Origin: Dendrophyllia cribrosa
Taxonomy: Eukaryota; Cnidaria; Anthozoa; Scleractinia; Dendrophylliidae
Direction: 5' to 3'
Assembly: GCA_024195265.1 (NCBI GenBank)
Contig: JAJLRJ010000014.1
Location: 25,042,681-25,106,680 of the forward strand
Length of the DNA stretch: 64,000 bases
Shown: one piece after another, positions 33,896 to 44,138 of the stretch
How positions within the stretch are numbered: position 1 is the stretch's first letter
Layout: each line of letters starts with the position of its first letter
Translations under genes and position numbers: made by a program
The notes under the pieces: model-generated
Seen by the model: the letters and a program-made list of their open reading frames with translations, nothing else
What the model was told of the DNA's origin: nothing
The model's database searches: none

Positions 33896-33898
<3 letters not shown>
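33837..33898. mobile_element. 31-bp-arm hairpin between (TA)n tracts
   Basis: ccttaaaaa-tttttaagg forms the centre of a nearly perfect palindrome with one mismatch. The arm contains agtaaaaacctta, which also occurs in the 3' part of the third PLE family at about 34180-34195. It may be an extremely truncated head-to-head pair of that family. Confidence 0.6.

Positions 33899-33952
<54 letters not shown>
33899..33952. repeat. (TA)n tract
   Basis: About 26 TA units directly after the hairpin. Confidence 0.9.
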
Positions 33953-33953
<1 letters not shown>

Positions 33954-34112
33954 AATTTGTGTTTCGACTTTTCCGTAGTAGAGTGCTCAATACATAAAGT
34001 AGAGCGTGATAAATATTTAAAACAGGAAAAAGACTACACTTGTATCCCTACAAGGCTTGTAGGGATACAAGTGTAGTCTTTTTCCTGTTTTAAATATTTA
34101 TATATACAATAG
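33953..34112. mobile_element. Truncated head-to-head pair of PLE 3' ends
   Basis: 34010-34054 and 34056-34100 are perfect mirror images around one G (ctacaag-g-cttgtag). The left half continues to 33955 with the PLE family-2 3' UTR (aatttgtgtttcgacttttc) and meets (TA)n. The right half ends in tatttatatata. It has the same geometry as units a and b with only the UTR kept. Confidence 0.8.
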
Positions 34113-34253
34113 CTGTAAAAACATGCTAACAGGTGTAAAATATAAAATAACAATGAAAGTAATGCAAAAAAATGACAATTAAGTAAAAACCTTAGCACCA
34201 ATTGAATCAGATTGTACATTGAGACTAGGTCTCAGTTCCTTGATAAGAATCAT

Positions 34254-34534
34254 TTCAAACAAAATTTTTTACACTTCTTTAAAACGGTAAAATGCTCGCT
34301 GAGATCTTTAGCAGTTCGACAGTCACGAAAATGCTTGCCAATGGAGGACGATGAATATTTATGTTCTTCGACGCCTTGATGTAAGTGCCGGCGTGTGAAT
34401 CCAACATAACCCGTATCACACAGGTCACATTCAAATTTGGAAACAACACACTGTTGGTTCACAATCAGTAGCTTAGAGCAAGTATAAAAAGGCTGTTGAT
34501 GAAAATAGTTCACATTCAAATTTGTAAACAACAC
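34254..34534 (-). pseudogene. PLE endonuclease fragment, third family
   Basis: 94 residues with CVVSKFECDLCDTGYVGFTR (zinc-finger CxxC followed by the YVG core), LHQGVEEHK and SSSIGKHFRD, the C-terminal GIY-YIG part of another PLE. 5'-truncated near 34560. The lysine-rich end after KHFRD fits the usual C-terminus. Confidence 0.75.
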
Positions 34535-34839
34535 ACTGTTGGTTCAAAATCGGTGACTTAGACCCACGCAACTCAAGTTCTTGTTCGATCTTATGGCTGA
34601 CGAGAAAACTTACAACTGGTCCTACTTTTCAGAAGAATGCGATCGTTTTCTAGACCAAAATACCCGGACAAACCCTTCGATCAAAAGCCTTACACAACTT
34701 ATTTACCAAATATACATACTTCATGGAAATTTCTCTTTTATTTCATTGGTGAACTCTTCCAAATAGTTGCATAGGGAAAATTCCGGCCAACTAGGTGCAC
34801 GTCGGTATTGGATTTAACCAATCATAGAGTAGCGTTGTG

Positions 34840-35100
34840 TTGTCATGGGTTATGATAAGGTATACTTGCGTTAAATACACTATAGAAAGCAATTCAATGA
34901 GTGTCGTTTTGCTAATAGCGCGATGTTTGATTCAGTTTCGTTTGTATATATATTTCTTTATTTACTTACAGCTCTAATAGACTTGGCAAGTATGCAAAAA
35001 CTCTGTCGGGAAGAACCTTGATTTTGTTCGAATTAAGTAAGCTGTGAAAAAAAAAAGAATTGTCTAAAAAGTAAACACTGCTATATTGACCCATTCAGGC
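34840..35100. repeat. Cassette segment D, copy 1
   Basis: Collinear with 37010-37245, sharing taaatacactatagaaagca and the whole LRR exon with its splice sites. Confidence 0.85.
34970..35041 (-). CDS. Ig-LRR gene, LRR exon 3
   Basis: 72 nt, acceptor ttcacag, donor gtaagta. One LRR with NSNKIKVLPDRVFAYL, almost identical to the exon at 37122. Phase 2/2. Confidence 0.87.
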
Positions 35101-35119
35101 TGTATTTGTCAGCCATAAG

Positions 35120-35660
35120 ATTGACTGATTGACAACTTCAGTCGTTTTTACGAGTCATAATTAAACTTATATTATTGAAAATATTCACATAAGCGCTTCA
35201 TTTTTTTAGAATACTTATTTTTACTTACAGTCGTATCAGTTTCATCAGCTTAGCAAACACGTCCTCAGGTAGAATTTCAATAGCATTTTCAGACAATTTT
35301 CTAAAAGGTATCAGGAATAACGAAAATTAATGTTACAACTTTACGCTTTTTGGGATGGCACTGTGGCAATCTTGATGTGTCACTTTTCAGTTCCAAAAAA
35401 AATGGAAATATTCCCTTTAGCAAGCTTCTAATGCTTTCTAAATTGCAAACGTCTAATGTTATCTTTTGCAACTTTCTTATTTTCCGTTTTACGGTGCAAA
35501 AGTTATGCTTTTTTCGGGACTTTTTTATTAAAATTAACCACATTTTGCTCGAAACGAAATTTCGACGAACTTTCTCAGAAGCCATTGCTTCCTTTCCGTT
35601 ACAGTTTCGACGAAGGTTCGTCGAAATTTCGAGACTATTGATTCCACTTCTTGCGAAGGT
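35120..35660. repeat. Cassette segment C, copy 2
   Basis: Collinear with 29460-30040. Confidence 0.8.
35229..35300 (-). CDS. Ig-LRR gene, LRR exon 2
   Basis: 72 nt, acceptor ttttag, donor gtaagta. One LRR with SENAIEILPEDVFAKL. Phase 2/2. Confidence 0.87.
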
Positions 35661-36179
35661 TCACGGATCTGTGGGATATTCGAAATTTCTAGGTACATTT
35701 CGCTCGTTTTGAAATTTCGTTCGCCTCGGGCACAGGTGTACTCTGTACTAGTGTGCGCGAGCGAAAGGACACATTAAAAGAGTGAGCAAGGCATTAATGC
35801 CAAAGCTGTTGCTACGGACATAAGAGTTACTAGTCGTAAGGGGCAGCGGTTCAGTTGGTAACCATGTTACCGGAATGGACCAATCAGCAAGCGCATGCCA
35901 TACCTGTCATTTGGATGACGTCATCACCATGCTTCCGATCAAAGGCCTTGCCCAACTTACCTTACGAAATATGTATACTTCGTGGAAGTTTCTCTTTCAA
36001 TTCATTGGTGAACTCTTCCAAATAGTTGCATAGGGAAAGTTCCGGCCAACTAACATCTATATAACTTACTTACAATACATCTACATTACTTACTTACAAT
36101 AAAAATGTGGAGCAGTTGTACATCGGTCAGGCAGGGGGATATGTACAGATAATTGAGGTATAAACATGTATATAGTAGA
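35661..36179 (-). other. Intron sequence, no gene
   Basis: Holds a second copy of a short block found near 34690-34790 (tcaaaagccttacacaactt against tcaaaggccttgcccaactt, then gtgaactcttccaaatagtt in both), so a small dispersed or duplicated repeat is present. Confidence 0.5.
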
Positions 36180-36990
36180 AGAGAATAATTTACTTTAATA
36201 CTGTACTCAAAAATTTCCACTTTGATGGTAGAGTGCACGTGCTTCCTGAGTTAATCTCAATGTCATAAATCGATTTAAGATAATGCTGAAAACCTTTTAC
36301 ATTAGGCACAATTCTTTTTCTTTTGCTAATCCATATATAATTTCTTGCTAAAAGGCAGCAAAAATTGATCTGTGGATGATTTTTGGACGAGTCTGGCTTT
36401 AAACCAAGCGCGACAAGCATATCTATTGTATGATGTTCTGGAGTAATATTATGTAAAGTCAGAATTGCAGTTAAATTATGCCAGAAGGAGGCCACATTGG
36501 GACAAGACCAAAAGAGATGAAGTAATTTCTCAGGCTCCTCAGTACAAAAGGAGCAATTTGGGTTTTCTTTAATTCCAATTTTTGCAAGAAAGTCATTGGT
36601 TGCTATTCGTCTATGTAACAGTTTGTATTGAAATTCAAGGATTCTGGCACTTTTAGTGTATTTATCGGCAAGTTGGTAAGCTTCTGGCCAGTTAATTAAG
36701 TCCATAGAATTCAAGTTGCAATCCCCGAGCCATTTCTCATGGTTACGGATTGGAGACATAATCTTTATGGAGAGTAGCTTAGTATATAATAAACGAGTTT
36801 ACTTGCACGATGGCATTTAGCTAATTTTGCCGCGAAGTTTTCATATATACTATTGTCTGTATTAACACAGTTGTTTTTACCCGTGTTCCAAAGGGATTTC
36901 AGAGCTGACAAAAGTCCGTTGTATTTCAATGGGCAGACGTTAAGGTTGTATTTGTACTGTAATTGAGCTAATGATAAAAAGTTGTTGGAG
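36180..36990 (-). pseudogene. L1/Tx1-like LINE ORF2 C-terminus
   Basis: The minus-strand frame has LEFQYKLLHRRIATNDFL, GIKENPNCSFCTEE and LLHLFWSCPNVASFW, the zf-RVT-type C-terminal region of L1-like ORF2. Upstream, after a stop and frame change near 36775, the same protein continues with PLKYNGLLSALKSLW and CHRASKLVYYIL. The RT itself is absent, so this is a 5'-truncated dead copy in an intron of the LRR gene. Confidence 0.8.
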
Positions 36991-37009
36991 CCGTGTTGAT
37001 GTGTTGCCG

Positions 37010-37245
37010 AGGGTTATACTAAGGTATACTTGAGTTAAATACACTATAGAAAGCAATTCAATGAGTGTGGTTTTGCTAACAGTGTAATGTTTAATTAAGT
37101 TTCGTTTCTTTATTTACTTACAGCTCCAATAGACTTGGCAAGTATGCAAAAACTCTGTCGGGGAGAACCTTGATTTTGTTCGAATTGAGTGCGCTGTGAA
37201 AAAAAAGAATTGCCTAAAAATTAACACTGCTATATTGACACAATT
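37010..37245. repeat. Cassette segment D, copy 2
   Basis: Collinear with 34840-35100. Confidence 0.85.
37122..37193 (-). CDS. Ig-LRR gene, LRR exon 1
   Basis: 72 nt, acceptor ttcacag, donor gtaagta. One LRR with NSNKIKVLPDRVFAYL. The preceding exon ends TAC CT, and the first base C here completes a Leu codon, so the Cys-rich exon splices in frame to the array. Confidence 0.87.
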
Positions 37246-37715
37246 TATTATGACTAGAATCCATATTTAACGCGTGTGAGGTTAGTTAAGTTTCGGCAGG
37301 AGAAAGTAAATTAAATTTACAGTTAATCAACGTCCCACGAGACCAGTGTTTGTAAGAATTGAAACGAAAATTCCAATTCCTTTTTGTTATCCCTAAATTT
37401 GAACGGGATTTTAAAGATTACCATTAAAATATCGACAGCTTTTGTTGCAAGTACACAAAGACTGCTCATGAAAATAGTTTCGACTAATCTTTTTTCCATT
37501 TCACTTTAAATCAGTACCGAGTACATTTTGAGAAACAAGCATCGTCGGCAAACTTAAGACACTTGCCACATTTGCTGAACAGCCGCTTGGCAGCGAGCAA
37601 ATCATCTATACATTCTCCACCACCACCTCAAATTTATTGTGTTGACCTTTTATTCAATGATATAAGTTGCAGTCTTTTACACTGTAGTGAGAGATAACTG
37701 AAAAAAATTGAATTA

Positions 37716-37880
37716 TGTTGGTGGAGGAAGAAGAGAAGGAGGGAGGAGGATAAGGACGAGAAGGTGGAGGAAGGAGGAGGGGAGAAGAAGGGAGGGGAGG
37801 AGGAGGAGAAGGTGGAAAAAGGAGGGGGAGTAGGAGGAGGACGAGAAGGTAGAGAGGGGAGAAGGAGGGGGTGCAGGAAG
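37716..37880 (+). repeat. Homopurine G/A tract
   Basis: About 165 bases that are almost only G and A on the plus strand, with many GGA and GGGG runs, in the intron before LRR exon 1. Such tracts can form triplex or G-quadruplex structures. The proline/serine-rich ORF on the other strand is an artefact. Confidence 0.8.
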
Positions 37881-38043
37881 GATCGAACTCGACGTTACAG
37901 AAATATGGCTGAACCTGACAAGTAATCAAAGGATCAAGAAGAGTGATTCTACTGTAATGACTTTTTTAGATGTCGAGAGATTGAATTAAAAACTTTCACT
38001 TTAATGAGATTCCTCCGCAAGTAATATGAAAAGGCAACCTTAC

Positions 38044-38170
38044 AGGTATTCAGTGATCGATGGAGCGCATTGACTGAAATTGACAAGTGCTATTCCATCT
38101 CTATCCCAGCATTGAAAATAATTTTTTCGACTGTAACTTGACCGTCCCGAACAACCTTTCATCCCGCAAT
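38044..38170 (-). CDS. Ig-LRR gene, Cys-rich exon before the LRRs
   Basis: 127 nt, acceptor tgtttag, donor gtaagg. Joined to the Ig exon the junction codon is GAT, giving DCGMKGCSGRSS, then NYFQCWDRDG and FSQCAPSITEYL. Four cysteines placed directly before the first LRR fit a divergent LRR N-terminal cap. It enters in phase 1 and leaves in phase 2, matching both neighbours; that is strong evidence for the gene model. The other frame that is open here has no such fit. Confidence 0.75.
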
Positions 38171-38904
38171 CTAAACAGGAAATAAATCAAATAATAACTA
38201 TTATCAAAGATTAAACATAGTATACTTGACTTCAATTGATATATGAAAAAAATACTCTTCCGGGGGAAAACAGAGTAAACATTAATCCTCAATAAGTAAC
38301 CAAAGTGCTATTGTACCAGAATTTCGGAAAGCACATGGTTGTTTCTTCCGCAACAATTGCCTTACATAATCCAGCATTCTGCTTCTTTTGGTCAAATTTA
38401 TGGCCGATGTGATATCATTCTATTAGTTGAGAGGGTTTTTTAGTCCCATAAGGTATTTGCCTAAAGCTTCTTAAATATCGCATGCTCTGACTTGTATGGC
38501 TTGTAGTAATCATTTTGAGACGGTTTAAATGTTCCAAAGAAATATATGAAATAATTACCAAATACGGTGAATTCCCCAACAGTGTTTTTTTTTTCTGTCA
38601 ACATTATGGGGAGAGTATGCTACGTTCCAATTTAAACGTTTTTGGTGTCGTTTGAACTCCAACCAATGTATAATGAGTGGTAGAAACAGGTCCGACATAT
38701 GCATGTGGGATCTCATTTGATGTGTTACAGTACTACAGTATACAGTGTTGCAAGAAATACATGTTCATCATATCAGGTAATCATACCCTGACAATGACTT
38801 ATCGTGATAACTTTGAAAACGAATAACCCATTTCAGGAGCAAATGCAATTCGAATTTTGATTAATGGTATATTTTGTAACTTGGCGTTTAGATCAAAGTC
38901 TTAC
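38171..38904 (-). other. Intron of the Ig-LRR gene
   Basis: No additional exon is needed, because the flanking exons match in phase 1. No element recognised. Confidence 0.5.
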
Positions 38905-39144
38905 CAATAAATATAACTGAAAATTCTTTTGCGTCTTTCCCATTAATGCTAGTGGCCACACAGCTGTAGTTTCCTTCTTCGTATATCTTTATGCTTGCAG
39001 TGTCGGTTGTGTTTACCAACACTGTAGAGTTCCTCATCAGAGCGGTGTATATGGGAGGCTGTCCATTGGCTGAACATGAAAATCTGAGGCCTGGTAATGC
39101 ACGCACAACAGGACCTGGATCCAGTAATGTTACCACGGGTGAAG
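38905..39144 (-). CDS. Ig-LRR gene, immunoglobulin-domain exon
   Basis: 240 nt, acceptor taattag, donor gtaaga, phase 1 on both sides, the classic module for an Ig domain. The domain shows LRFSCSANGQPP (B-strand Cys), a strand with STVLVNTTDTASIKI, and EGNYSCVATSINGKDA (YxC F-strand motif). The Trp that usually follows the first Cys is not obvious. The product is an extracellular Ig fold N-terminal to LRRs; in LRIG-, peroxidasin- and Slitrk-like proteins the Ig domains normally follow the LRRs. Confidence 0.85.
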
Positions 39145-39372
39145 CTAATTAAGAAAAAAAAAAACATTTTTTAACAGTTAAAACTCTGTAACGATTAACG
39201 ATAATGTCATTTTTACTGCGTATAACACATCTTTTAAACCTGTATAACGTTTTCTCGGTAATACATGTTCAATTAGCGTGAAAATAAACACTTGCAGTCT
39301 TAAGAGAAATTGAAGTAATATATGACCACGTGATCATTTTGTCCAAAAGAGCTGAACTATATATTTGCTCAC

Positions 39373-39481
39373 CTTGTGACGCAAGGACACCTTCCATGTT
39401 CCGCCACATTAACACGAATAATAATGAAAGCATTGTCATCGTGCAAAAGAAATTTTTGTCCATGATTGTAACGTTGATCAT
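39373..39481 (-). CDS. Ig-LRR gene, first coding exon (signal peptide)
   Basis: ATG at 39481, with a second in-frame ATG at 39463 (MDKNFF). The hydrophobic stretch MTMLSLLFVLMW is followed by a plausible cleavage region before LASQ. Donor gtgagc after CAA G (phase 1); with the Ig exon the junction codon is GCT. An acceptor-like ttttcag lies about 15 bp upstream, so a non-coding first exon may exist further right. It marks the protein as secreted or membrane-bound. Confidence 0.75.
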
Positions 39482-39489
39482 TTTCACCT

Positions 39490-39689
39490 TTCACTGAAAA
39501 TATGTCATTTCTGTATAAAAAGACGAGAACACCAAACATTACTGAATGAACATTATCAAACCTACATGTAAAAATACAAGAGCACATGTTTCGACATTTT
39601 CATTTGGATTTGTTTATTTTCTACCATTCAAAAGACTCCTAAATGTAACTCTTTTGTAATCATAAACTTTTTTAGATAGAAGAGGAAAG
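39490..39689 (-). other. 5' flank of the Ig-LRR coding region
   Basis: No clear TATA box or initiator. The LINE relic begins within about 200 bp, so the promoter is either very short, in the relic, or upstream of it. Confidence 0.3.
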
Positions 39690-40380
39690 CAAAACTCGCA
39701 CTGTCCGGAAAAGTGGAAGACTTCGTTCTACTGTTTTGACTTGGCTTCTTGAACGAAAGTGTAAGAAGGCCGTTGTTGTTGTCCACGTCTGATGAAGGCA
39801 CGCTGGTGACTGTCCATCCGTGATAGAGAATATTTACCACGGCGACTGCAATCGAAAGTCTGGTGGATGGTGAACGCCGGAGTTGGGTTTTTTCTTCTTT
39901 GGCACTTGCTCTTCTATGGCGTTGTTTGTCTCCATGTATCACGATCTGCAGCTAGGGTTTCAAACTGACGGTGGTCAGTGTTGCAGAGTGGGAGGGACTT
40001 CTTTAGTAAGTCTTTGAAGGGCTTCCTCAGTGTTCCTCTGTGTTTCTTACCAGTGGAGAGTTCACCATACAGGCCGATCTTTGGTAGGCGATCATCCCAC
40101 ATACTGGAGACGCGATCACCCTAACGTAGTTCAATCTGGAAAAGTATGGTCTCAATGTTGGTGATATCGATCATCAGACTGCAGTATCGCAGTTGTGCCG
40201 TTGTGTCTGAGGGTGGCATTCCTTACGAGTTGCTGGTTTGTGCAGAACTTCATTTATTTCTTACAAGTACTTCAACTCTAACTTCAAGTCCAAAGAGATG
40301 CATAGTCTCTTCAAAGCAAGTTGTTATGCGCGGCATATCTGTAAACAGGAGCTACCGAATGGGTTTTTTCCATTGTGCGT
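39690..40380 (-). pseudogene. LINE ORF C-terminal relic
   Basis: Minus-strand frame with MWDDRLPKIGLYGELSTGKK, FKDLLKKSLPLCNTD and LAADRDTWRQT, the well-known C-terminus of EN/RT-type LINEs often annotated as craniofacial-development-protein-like. Upstream, with a stop between, NIETILFQIELR corresponds to the preceding segment. Stops and a decayed zinc-finger tail show it is dead. It lies just upstream of the Ig-LRR start. Confidence 0.75.
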
Positions 40381-41560
40381 GAGTTAGCCTAAAGTCGTTT
40401 CAGTTTAAAAAGACTGCCTTCGGTGTAACCCGCGGGAAATACGAAACGACCACATAAACCACATAACAGGAAATAGGAGCGCTGCTAAAATTGGACCTGA
40501 TCGCAGATTACCATCGGTGCAGAAGCGGATAATACTAAGTATGAAAATAAGGTTTTCAGTGGTAGGCTTGAGAACCATGCTAAAGAAGATAGTAACAGCA
40601 GCGTGGCTGCGCTAACACCATAGGCTTACGGGGGGAAGGGCTAAAATTATCTTGTGATTCATTGTCTTAATATATTGTTTTTATCCCGTAACTCACATGA
40701 CTCACTAACTTTTTTACCGAGCTCTAAACTAAATCGATCTTGTCATTCATGTGATAGCTCTATTAATAGCATATGCTAAAGGTGAGAGTAGGTATGGAAC
40801 GACAAAATTTCGTTGTGGTACTGAAAAAAAAATGCATGCAGATCGCACAGGACTGAACTGAAACTAAGTATAACATTTGGCTACCATCTTGCTTATTAGG
40901 ACATTATGTGTGGTTGGTATCTGGTCTATCGAAGTCTCGTAAAAGATCTTATCGGTTCCGTGTGAAGTGCGAAGAATGCGAGAGCGAATTTGACTCAGAC
41001 TATGTTGAAGCTCATTCTCGGATCGCTCACAGTGTTAGAAAAGTAAAATGTCAGCGAGTGCTAGAATCATCATCATCATGACGAATGAACATGACGTCAC
41101 GAGTTTCATTCGGGTAAACTATGTTTACCCCCCCCCCCCCCCCCCCCCGACAAAATTTTTCCCGTACGCCAATGGAGAACATGGCCCTTTTTCATGCTAC
41201 TGACAATTGAAAAGGACTGGAAAAAGACTTTCTCGTTCCTGACTAAGCCAGCCTGGTTCTCGTGTGGCAGGATTTCCTATTCTGATATTCTCGCGGATTT
41301 TACTTCACCTACCCAAAACACTTTGTTTTAAATAGACAAGCAGAAGGGAGATCTAACTGAAATATTTCAAGGCTTGAGTAAACAATACTGATAGAAATCA
41401 TAAACGCTATGGTGCATTGTTTATTTTAAAATCACGCTCATATTGTTATAACTATAATCATAATTATTTGGGGGTGAGCATCTTGGCGGACAGCAGCTAA
41501 ATTCGGAGATGCTTCTGACCTTCCCGTTATCTGCTCAGGCGGATATGTCAAATTCCGAGA
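40381..41560. other. Non-coding
   Basis: No gene seen. A C tract of about 20 bases lies at 41130-41148. The later part leads into the L1-like element, whose 5' end I cannot fix. Confidence 0.4.
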
Positions 41561-41640
41561 AAGGTAAAATATAGAAGCTCTATATAGAAGCTCGCCTGAG
41601 TCGGTAAAACCACCCTCGATGGCAGAAACAAACGAATACG

Positions 41641-42396
41641 ATGGCGGGAATCAACAGACTCGCTGATATCGTCAATTGAAGAATCAAACAAAAGTCTGGA
41701 TGATTAAAGCAAATACTTGACAGCATTCAGGTTACAATCGCAAAGATTTTGTCTGAAAATGGGCAAGTTAAAACTGAACTTCAAGAGCTTAGAGCATCCC
41801 TAAGAGCGAAGGACCGCGAAGTTAAAACGACTCAAGAATCTTTATTCAAAACGTGTGAAACAAACCAGCTACTGAGATCAGAACTTGACGCTTCCAAAAC
41901 AAAGATCAAGGAACAAGAAGAAGAAACCATCAATTTATGGGATAGCCTTGACAGCCTTGAACAATATACGAGAAAAAAAAACAGTTTAGAAATTCACGGG
42001 ATTCCTACAGAAGCATGTGAGTCTACAGAAGAAGCGGTCTTAACGGTCGCAAACGCGCTGAGAGTCCATATAGATGAAAGCAGCATCGAAATACCCCATC
42101 GAATTAAAAGAAAGAACAGTAATAACGCCATAATTGTCACATTTGTCAACTATAAGGACAAAGCAAAACTGTATAATGCAAGAACAGGACTGAAAACGCT
42201 ATTTCGGAATGCTCATGTGTCCGTGCATAGGCGCCTATGTTATGCAAACATGATGTTAGCTGTGTTAGGCAAACAAGATGAAGAGAGACCGTTTAGTCCA
42301 TAGCTTCTGTCTATAGATGGTAAGATATTTGTGAAAACTTCCCCTCATGGAGAACCCAGAAGGATCTTCAGTGAAGACGATCTTAAAAATTTGTAA
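41641..42396 (+). pseudogene. L1/Tx1-like ORF1 (three stops)
   Basis: From ATG 41641 the frame reads with TGA at 41677 and 41701 and TAG at 42301, then ends at 42394. A coiled coil (ELQELRASLRAKDREVKTTQ and on to LWDSLDSLEQYTRKKN) is followed by an RRM-like part (LEIHGIPTEACESTEEAVL, NAIIVTFVNYKDKAKLY) and a C-terminal part. This is the nucleic-acid-binding ORF1 protein of an L1-like element. It is well preserved compared with ORF2. Confidence 0.8.
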
Positions 42397-42645
42397 TTGA
42401 CAACTATGAAATTCCAATTTGTTATTTATAAGACCCTAAAACACACACAACTTATATTTTCCGTTTAAACAGCATATAATTCGTGCTTATCAGGGGAGAA
42501 TTTTGAGACAATGGGGAGGTGGAAGGAAAACTTGGGTTAAATTCATCTTTTAACAAATAACTTTCGTTATTGTTGCATATCGTGATCTGTTTTTATTTAT
42601 CTATTTTCTTTTTCTTTTGTTTCAAATCGTATTATTATCGCAGCT

Positions 42646-43748
42646 ATGTCGGTCAAAGCTCTTTGCACCATTATTTCACTAAATGTCCGTGGATTAAGGG
42701 ATATTTATAAGCGTAGAAGGATCTTCTCATATCTTAGAGACTTAAAAACGCATTTTTATTTTTTTTTTTGGCAAGAAACATACTCCTTGGTTAACGATGA
42801 AATTATTTGGAAAAATGAATGGGGAGATGAAATATAAGAATAAGAACTTAAACATGAACTCTTAGCAATTTATGATCGCAAGATCAAGGCTGCTATGTTT
42901 AGATCTAAATGTCGTTGGGTTGAAAACGGAGAAAAACCCAAAAAGTATTTCTTTACTTTGGAAAAACGAAATTATAATTGGAAAACAGTGTTTGAACTAG
43001 AATCAGAAGATGGGGAAACAATGACCGATGAAAAAGAAATTCTGCTAGCTATTGAGACCTTTTACAAAAATCTATATAGCTCCAACATCACTGATCCAGA
43101 ACATGATTTCCAACATTTTATTGTTAATGTCAACATCCCTAAACTGTCTGACGACGAATGAGACAAAATAGAGGACCCTTTATGATATGACGAATGTGAA
43201 AAAGTTCTTCGCTCCTTTTATACATAGACTTCGCCGACATTCATCACGTCTCCTTCACCAAGGGTTAAAATCTACGCTCCTTCGTAAATCGTTTACTGAA
43301 CGATAACGAGTTGTCTCAGTGTTTTAATTTCATACCGAAACTATGTCGAGAACAGAAATTAAGAGAATTTCATTTTAAATTTATCTATCGGATAGTTGTT
43401 ACCAGAAAAGAACTTTGAAAATTTCGCATCAAATCTGATAGTGATTGTGGTGAAGAAGACTCTACAAAACATACCTTTAAAGACTGCTCCTTCACCAAGA
43501 CTTTCATTGGGAACACTCTAGAGTGGTTTAATAATACTTATAATAATACTTATAACAGTAATTTTTCTCAAAGCGAAAAGGAAATTTTGTTTGGAATTCT
43601 TAGAAACATCAAAACTGAAGAACTTACGAGAAGGCTAAATTTCACCCTTCTGTTCATCAAGTATATCACTAAACTGGATGAGAAATCTCTTTTTCTACAA
43701 GAATTTACCCGAAAAATTACTCTGAAATATAAAATTGAAAATTCTTAG
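42646..43748 (+). pseudogene. L1/Tx1-like ORF2, internally deleted
   Basis: The start is intact: ISLNVRGLRDIYKRRRIFSY and FFWQETYS are the first APE-endonuclease motifs. After a stop near 42835 the frame jumps to the pre-RT region (CRWVENGEKPKKYFFTLEKR). After stops near 43160-43190 it jumps to the C-terminal part (LREFHFKFIYRIVVTRKEL, then CGEEDSTKHTFKDCSF). Endonuclease core and the whole RT are missing, so two large internal deletions shaped this copy. Confidence 0.8.
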
Positions 43749-44041
43749 GTTAAAAGTTATGTCTATCACGTTTAAAAGTGATGTTCTTGGGATAAGAGCT
43801 CTTGACCAATAAACCTTTTTCGCGTGTACATGTGTGTGGTGTGTGTGTACGTGTGCGCTTTTGTTTACATGACTGTATAAACGTGGAAAGTTTCTTTTTC
43901 CACTGACTGGTTTTTGTTAAGCTAGTTGAAAGTTGTAAATAGTGATTTTTTGGTTCGTGGGCTATGCCACTGTTTGCTGAAGTAAATGTAACGTTGTGAT
44001 TTTGGTTAATAAAATATATTTAAATAAATTAATTAATTAAT
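43749..44041 (+). mobile_element. L1-like element 3' UTR
   Basis: A GT-rich stretch follows the ORF2 stop, and the segment ends in aaataaattaattaattaat, a short tandem tail that likely marks the element end. Confidence 0.5.
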
Positions 44042-44138
44042 CACAACGACATTGTGCTGGTTTTTAATTAGCCTTAGTTAAATCCACTTCTGTGCAATGC
44101 CATAAGATCAATGCCATTGTAATCTGAAGAATACGGTG

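Noticed and set aside
37654..37929. Pro/Ser/Leu-rich minus-strand ORF
   Set aside because: It is produced by the homopurine tract and has no domain or splice fit with the neighbouring exons.
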